Shown: positions 59,919-64,000 of the stretch, one piece after another | How positions within the stretch are numbered: position 1 is the stretch's first letter | Layout of the letters: each line of letters opens with the position of its first letter | From: Lysobacter silvisoli | GTDB lineage: Bacteria > Pseudomonadota > Gammaproteobacteria > Xanthomonadales > Xanthomonadaceae | Assembly (NCBI RefSeq): GCF_003382365.1 | Contig: NZ_QTSU01000001.1 | Coordinates: 1,612,001 to 1,676,000 of the forward strand | Direction of reading: 5' to 3' | DNA: 64,000 nt | Position numbers and translations under genes: made by a program | The notes under the pieces: model-generated | What the model saw: only the letters and a program-made list of their open reading frames with translations | The model's database searches: none | What the model was told of the DNA's origin: nothing

Positions 59919-60284
59919 TCAGATCTCTTCCAGCGCCAGGGTGAACACACCCGCCTCGCCTTTGCCGTAGGCCTCGCGCCAGATCCGATACCCCTCCAGG
60001 TCCGCCTCGGCCACCGGCATCGAGCCGATCACCCGTGGCGAGGCTTCGAGCACCCGGCTGGCGACGATGGGGAAATGGTTGAGCAGCGGCAGGCCCATGA
60101 GCTCGGCGACGTCGTCAATGTGCTCGGCCAGCACTTCGTCGCCTGTGTGCACGTTGAATTTGCGCAGCGACAGCGCCTGCTCGCCGTCAGGCATGGGGTC
60201 GATGCGCTGCACCCAGAAGAACCCCCAGCCTCCGTCGCTGCGAGGATAGGTGCAGATATCGCCTACGGACAGAACCGGTTGCAT
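59919..60284 (-). CDS. Small protein of unknown function
   Basis: A 121-residue, apparently cytoplasmic, acidic protein that I do not recognise firmly. It begins MQPVLSVGDICTYPRSDGG, then WGFFWVQRI, and later IVASRVLEASPRVIGSMPVA. The general layout (a GD-x-YP-x-DG turn near the start, and a late IG-x-MPV stretch) recalls immunity proteins of the Imm26 kind, but the match is weak. No toxin gene is seen next to it. The ATG at 60284 was chosen over 60338. Confidence 0.7.
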   Translation of the reverse strand: MQPVLSVGDICTYPRSDGGWGFFWVQRIDPMPDGEQALSLRKFNVHTGDEVLAEHIDDVAELMGLPLLNHFPIVASRVLEASPRVIGSMPVAEADLEGYRIWREAYGKGEAGVFTLALEEI

Positions 60285-60348
60285 GCGTGCGCTCCTGCGG
60301 CATGAGACATTCCGGACGAAATGTAGCGCATCGCGCAATCCGCCAACG

Positions 60349-60376
60349 AAAACGGCCGCCTCGCGGCGGCCGTTTT
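60349..60376 (-). terminator. Rho-independent terminator of the rpsP-rplS operon
   Basis: AAAACGGCCGCC and GGCGGCCGTTTT form a perfect 12-bp stem around TCGC, 33 bases after the rplS stop on the minus strand. Confidence 0.9.
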
Positions 60377-60408
60377 CTCGCGCTGCGCGCCTGGCGCGCG
60401 TCGCGGAA

Positions 60409-60807
60409 TTACTCGGTGACGGCGGCGTTCTTGGCGCGCGCGTAGGCGGCCAGGTCTTCGCGGATGCGCGCCTTCTTGCCTTCCAGGCCGCGCAGGTAGT
60501 ACAGCTTGCCCGAACGCACCTTACCGCGGCGCTTGACTTCGACCGAGTCGATGATCGCGCTGTGGGTCTGGAACACGCGCTCGACGCCGAAGCCGTGCGA
60601 GATCTTGCGCACGGTGAACGACGAGTTCAGACCGGCGTTCTTCTTGCCGATGACCACGCCTTCGTAGGCCTGGACGCGTTCGCGGTTGCCTTCCTTGACC
60701 TTGACGTTGACGACGACGGTGTCGCCGGGGCCGAAGTCCGGCAGCTGGCGCTGCACCTGTTCGGCTTCGAAGTTCTGCAGCAGGGTATTGAGCGAGGGCT
60801 TGTTCAT
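60409..60807 (-). CDS. rplS: 50S ribosomal protein L19
   Basis: A component of the large subunit at the interface with 30S. The 132-residue protein begins [20 protein letters not shown] and shows [49 protein letters not shown] and [23 protein letters not shown]. Length is slightly over the usual 115. It closes the rpsP-rimM-trmD-rplS operon. Confidence 0.98.
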   Translation of the reverse strand: MNKPSLNTLLQNFEAEQVQRQLPDFGPGDTVVVNVKVKEGNRERVQAYEGVVIGKKNAGLNSSFTVRKISHGFGVERVFQTHSAIIDSVEVKRRGKVRSGKLYYLRGLEGKKARIREDLAAYARAKNAAVTE

Positions 60808-60934
60808 GGCACGGCCTGTTGGATTAGTTGTTGCGCGAGTGCACGAGGACCCGCGTCATGGCATGGATGGAGCAATGAAGCCGCGCATTATAGCGGCATT
60901 TTTCCTTGTGTGACTAGCGTTTAGCCCGTTCCGC

Positions 60935-61735
60935 CTAGGCGGCGGGCTCGCCGTCGGCCGGCTCGGCCGGCCCAGGCATGGCACCGGCGCCATCCGCAGC
61001 GGCCATCTGGGCCTTAAATTCGTCCAACAGGCGCCGATCCTGCTTGGAAAGCGCGGCTTCGTTCAACAAATCAGGCCGCCGCAGCCAGGTCCGGCCCAGC
61101 GACTGCTGGCGCCGCCAGCGCGCGATCAGGGCGTGGTTGCCCGACAGCAGCACCTCCGGCACCGCACCCAGGGGATGCTCGACCGGGCGGGTGTAGTGCG
61201 GGCAGTCCAGCAGGCCGTCCTCGAAGCTGTCCTGGACCGCGGACTCGGCGTCGTTGAGCACGCCCTCGCGCAGGCGCGCGACCGCGTCCACCACCACCGC
61301 CGCGGCCAATTCGCCGCCGGACAGCACGTAGTCGCCGATCGACAGTTCCTCGTCCACCTCGGCCTGGAGCAGGCGCTCGTCCACGCCTTCGTAGCGGCCG
61401 CAGAGCAGGATCAGGCGTTCGCTCTGGGCCAGCTCGCGCACCTTGTCCTGGGTCAGGCGCGCGCCCTGGGGGCTCAGGTAGATCACCCGCGCCGGCGCCG
61501 GGTCGGCCGCGCGTGCGGCCCGCAGGCAGTCGCGCAACGGCTCGATCAGCATGACCATGCCGGGCCCGCCGCCGAAGGGGCGGTCGTCGACGCGGCGGTA
61601 GTTGCCTTGCGCGTAGTCGCGCGGGTTCCAGCCGTGCAGCGACAGCAGCCCGCGCTCGCCGGCGCGGCCGACCACGCCGAAGGCGGCGCACTGGGCGACG
61701 AATTCGGGGAACAGGCTGACGATGTCGATACGCAT
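60935..61735 (-). CDS. trmD: tRNA (guanine-37-N1)-methyltransferase TrmD
   Basis: Methylates G37 of tRNAs to prevent frameshifting, using S-adenosylmethionine bound in a trefoil knot. The 266-residue protein shows [62 protein letters not shown] and [27 protein letters not shown] short extra Ala/Pro tail follows. It sits between rimM and rplS. Confidence 0.97.
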   Translation of the reverse strand: MRIDIVSLFPEFVAQCAAFGVVGRAGERGLLSLHGWNPRDYAQGNYRRVDDRPFGGGPGMVMLIEPLRDCLRAARAADPAPARVIYLSPQGARLTQDKVRELAQSERLILLCGRYEGVDERLLQAEVDEELSIGDYVLSGGELAAAVVVDAVARLREGVLNDAESAVQDSFEDGLLDCPHYTRPVEHPLGAVPEVLLSGNHALIARWRRQQSLGRTWLRRPDLLNEAALSKQDRRLLDEFKAQMAAADGAGAMPGPAEPADGEPAA

Positions 61736-61819
61736 AGGGCAGGAGTTAGCGCGTAGGAGTCAGAAAATAGCAAGAGCGGAATCGGCTTCTGCCAACGCCT
61801 GACTTCTATCCTCTATTTC

Positions 61820-62335
61820 CTAGAAATCCGGATCCCAATCGACGGTCACGAGCCCCTGCTCGAAATCCACCGAAGTCACGTACTGCGGAATCACGAACGG
61901 AATCATGCGCTCGCGTTCGTCGTCGCGCGCCACCAGCACGTCGTTGGCGCCGGTGGCGAACAGGTGCGAAACCGTGCCCAGCGCCACGCCGTCGACGGTG
62001 ACCACGCGCAGGCCTTCCAGATCCACCCAGTAGTACTCGCCGTCGCGCGGCGGCGGCAGCGCCGAACGCGGCACGTAGATTTCGGTGCCGCGCAGCGCCT
62101 CGACCGCGTCGCGGTCTTCTACCTGCGGCCATTGCGCGACCAGAAACTTGCCGCTTTCGCGGCCGCGTACGCCGCTGAGCTCGCGCTCGCGCCCTTGCGG
62201 GTCGCGCACGATCCAGGGCTGGTAGCGGAAAATCGCGCTGCGCGGCTGGGTCCAGGACTCCAGCTTGGCTTCGCCACGAACGCCGAAGGCGCCGAGCACC
62301 CTGCCCAGCAGGATGCGGCGCCCGCTATCGCTCAT
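61820..62335 (-). CDS. rimM: 16S rRNA-processing protein RimM
   Basis: Assists maturation of the 30S head. The 171-residue protein has the N-terminal beta-barrel ([19 protein letters not shown]) and the PRC-barrel-like C-terminal half ([50 protein letters not shown]). It is followed by trmD after 84 bases and preceded by rpsP after 52 bases. Confidence 0.96.
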   Translation of the reverse strand: MSDSGRRILLGRVLGAFGVRGEAKLESWTQPRSAIFRYQPWIVRDPQGRERELSGVRGRESGKFLVAQWPQVEDRDAVEALRGTEIYVPRSALPPPRDGEYYWVDLEGLRVVTVDGVALGTVSHLFATGANDVLVARDDERERMIPFVIPQYVTSVDFEQGLVTVDWDPDF

Positions 62336-62387
62336 CTGAGACAGACCGGAAAGGGACCGCCGCGCGCGGGGCGCGCGGCGGAGCGCC

Positions 62388-62645
62388 TTAGGCGGCCGGA
62401 GCGGCCTTGGCGGCCTGCTTGTACAGGGCGGCGACCTTGTCGGTCAGCTGCGCGCCCTGGCCCACCCAATGCTTCACGCGCTCGAGGTCGAGCTCGACCG
62501 GCTTCTCGTTGCCGGTGGCAACGGGGTTGTAGTAACCGACGCGCTCGATGTTGCGGCCGTCGCGGGCGCTGCGGCTGTCGGTGACGATGATGTGGTAGAA
62601 CGGACGCTTCTTGGCGCCGCCACGGGTCAGGCGGATCTTGACCAT
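62388..62645 (-). CDS. rpsP: 30S ribosomal protein S16
   Basis: An 85-residue protein beginning [20 protein letters not shown], then [20 protein letters not shown] and [18 protein letters not shown]. It is the first gene of the rpsP-rimM-trmD-rplS operon. The ribosome site GGAAATAGC before the ATG is clear. Confidence 0.98.
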   Translation of the reverse strand: MVKIRLTRGGAKKRPFYHIIVTDSRSARDGRNIERVGYYNPVATGNEKPVELDLERVKHWVGQGAQLTDKVAALYKQAAKAAPAA

Positions 62646-62876
62646 GTTTGCTATTTCCTGTGTTGCCCAGCCGTCGGAATGACGGGGTAAGCCGGAAAGT
62701 GTAACTGATTCGCGGGCTTAGGCAAAGTCGGCCGCTCCCGGCGGCGCGGATCGCCGCCCCGCCCCGCATCGGCGCGGCGGCAGGCCCCTCCCTGGACCCG
62801 CCGCCCGCCCCGTCGTCTGGCCATCCCTGGCCGGTCCCGCCTTCCGTGGCGGGACCCGTAACGCCTCAGCCCTGGC

Positions 62877-63773
62877 TTACATGCCGTAACGGACGGTGCC
62901 GGTCAGCGGCTTGTCCGCACCGTCGCAGAACTGCTGGAACTCCAGATGGATACCGGTCATGCGGCCGTCCAGGGAGTCGTAGCGCACCCCCTTGACCTCG
63001 ACCTGCCCGCCGCTGATCCAGGAGCAGCGCCCCCCAGTCGGGCGGTCGAACATGAACATCGGGCCGGTCGTGGTACCGATGGGCCAGGTACCGGGCTGGA
63101 TCGCCGTGCCCGGCGACGGCATCAGGTCGATGCGCCAGACGTCGCGCTGGCCGCTGACAGTCAGGTGCATGTAGCCGGTATCGCCGTTCAGCGCGAAGGT
63201 GCTGGTGTCGCCCAGATAGGTCTTCTGCTGCCCCAGCCCGACCGGGTCGTCGCCGCCGCTGACGAACTTCAGCGAGTACGGCGCGACGTTGTGGCGGATC
63301 ACCGCCGCCAGCACCGGCGCGGTGGCGTTGTCGCAGCGCTGCAGCACGGTGGCCTCCAGCGCCGCAATCCGGCCCTGGCGGTCGTACTCGACCTGCTGGA
63401 TGTGGATCTCGCCCCACAGGTCGTTGCAGCGGCGGCCGGTGTTGGCCATGTACACGAACGGCGCGCGGCCGGTGCGCAGGGTCGGATGTTCGGCGTGGTA
63501 GTAACGGCCGACCTCGAACCTGCGCTGCGTCGGCGCGCCCAGCGACACGTACCAGTGATCGTCGTCGCGCGCGACGGTCATGCGGATGGAGTGCGCATCG
63601 CCTTCGAAGGTCATGGCCGAGTCGGTGTCGGTAAAGACCGCGGACTGGCCGAGACCGACCGGATCGCCGTCCTGGCTGGTGGTGGAAAACACCGTCTCCG
63701 CCTGCGCGGAAACGGCGAACAAACCCGCGAACGCGAGGGCGATGGCGGTGCAACGGCGGAACGTCTTCGTCAT
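62877..63773 (-). CDS. Secreted protein with two related internal domains
   Basis: A 298-residue protein with a signal peptide (MTKTFRRCTAIALAFAGLFAVSAQA). The mature part has two similar halves. The first contains DGDPVGLGQSAVFTDTDSAM and IRMTVARDDDHWYVSLGAP; the second contains DDPVGLGQQKTYLGDTSTF and MHLTVSGQRDVWRIDLMP. The DPVGLGQ motif and the following beta pattern appear in both, indicating duplication. Four cysteines (RRCND, QRCDN, RCSW, QFCDG) are spread over the two halves and may form disulfides. No function is known to me. The gene stands alone, with 227 bases of unannotated sequence to the right edge. Confidence 0.82.
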   Translation of the reverse strand: MTKTFRRCTAIALAFAGLFAVSAQAETVFSTTSQDGDPVGLGQSAVFTDTDSAMTFEGDAHSIRMTVARDDDHWYVSLGAPTQRRFEVGRYYHAEHPTLRTGRAPFVYMANTGRRCNDLWGEIHIQQVEYDRQGRIAALEATVLQRCDNATAPVLAAVIRHNVAPYSLKFVSGGDDPVGLGQQKTYLGDTSTFALNGDTGYMHLTVSGQRDVWRIDLMPSPGTAIQPGTWPIGTTTGPMFMFDRPTGGRCSWISGGQVEVKGVRYDSLDGRMTGIHLEFQQFCDGADKPLTGTVRYGM

Positions 63774-64000
63774 GGGCACTTCTCTCCTTGATGGCGGCCG
63801 CGGCACCCTTCCCCGGGGCAGCGCGGCCGATGGCGAACCCGCCGGCGCGAGCGCGCCGGCGGCCAGTCGGTGGCGACTGTGCAGCGCGTGGCGGTCCTGC
63901 CTTGCGCTGCCGGACTATGATCGGCTTCGGCCGTCTCCCTCATCGAGACGGCGCGCGCCGTTGGTCTGGCGATGCGCGGTGAACGCCATCGCAGCGGGCG

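Overview
The window is very GC-rich, and its gene orders (nnr/queG, pcnB-folK-panBCD, dapA/gcvR-bcp, cinA/lexA-recA-recX-alaS-csrA, rpsP-rimM-trmD-rplS) are those of a gammaproteobacterium of the Xanthomonadaceae. A Xanthomonas-type LexA box, a Xanthomonas-type BCP cysteine pair, TonB-dependent and secreted proteins, and many GTAG-headed REP palindromes make Lysobacter or a close relative the best guess. This assignment is inferred from content; no search was run. The window is a stretch of core chromosome. No prophage, insertion sequence, integrase or CRISPR array was recognised.

Layout. 0-9 kb: the partial NAD(P)HX repair gene nnr diverges from queG, followed by a minus-strand operon pcnB-folK-panB-panC-panD-pgi (RNA polyadenylation, folate, pantothenate, glycolysis). 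9-14.4 kb: tRNA-Glu, fdxA, dapA with a BamC-like lipoprotein gene, gcvR-bcp, and a PIN-PhoH ATPase. 14.5-18 kb: a secreted protein facing a small XRE regulator across a region rich in TAACG half-sites, then thiD and an alpha/beta hydrolase. 18.1-27.3 kb: the Kdp potassium system (kdpFABC, kdpDE), with a TorF-type outer-membrane protein directly in front and a KdpE-like direct repeat upstream. 27.3-36 kb: REP-rich DNA, tRNA-Arg, tRNA-Ser, csrA, alaS, recX, recA, lexA, a MarR-GNAT fusion, pncC and a VOC protein. 36-44 kb: a TonB-dependent receptor and a group of poorly known genes that includes a hydrolase paired with an unknown protein, a secreted protein and a hydrolase-like lipoprotein. 44-54 kb: mutS, a membrane-anchored ClpA/B-like AAA+ protein ending in a release-factor-2-like region, then AraC, VOC, DUF1801 and UvrA2-like genes. 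54-59 kb: katG with a probable OxyR promoter and a structured leader, an APH(6)-like kinase and a DUF937 protein. 59-64 kb: hslR, a small unknown protein, rplS-trmD-rimM-rpsP and a duplicated-domain secreted protein.

The most unusual object is the protein encoded at 46650-50003. It has an N-terminal membrane helix, two ClpA/B-type AAA+ modules (the first apparently degenerate), and a C-terminal region that resembles RF2 but lacks the GGQ core and the SPF decoding motif. This suggests a ribosome- or nascent-chain-directed unfoldase, which is inference only. Other items worth checking are the TorF-kdp operon, the katG leader, the roughly 400-bp inverted repeat present at both ends of the window, and the UvrA2/APH(6) neighbourhood, which may reflect self-protection in an antibiotic producer.
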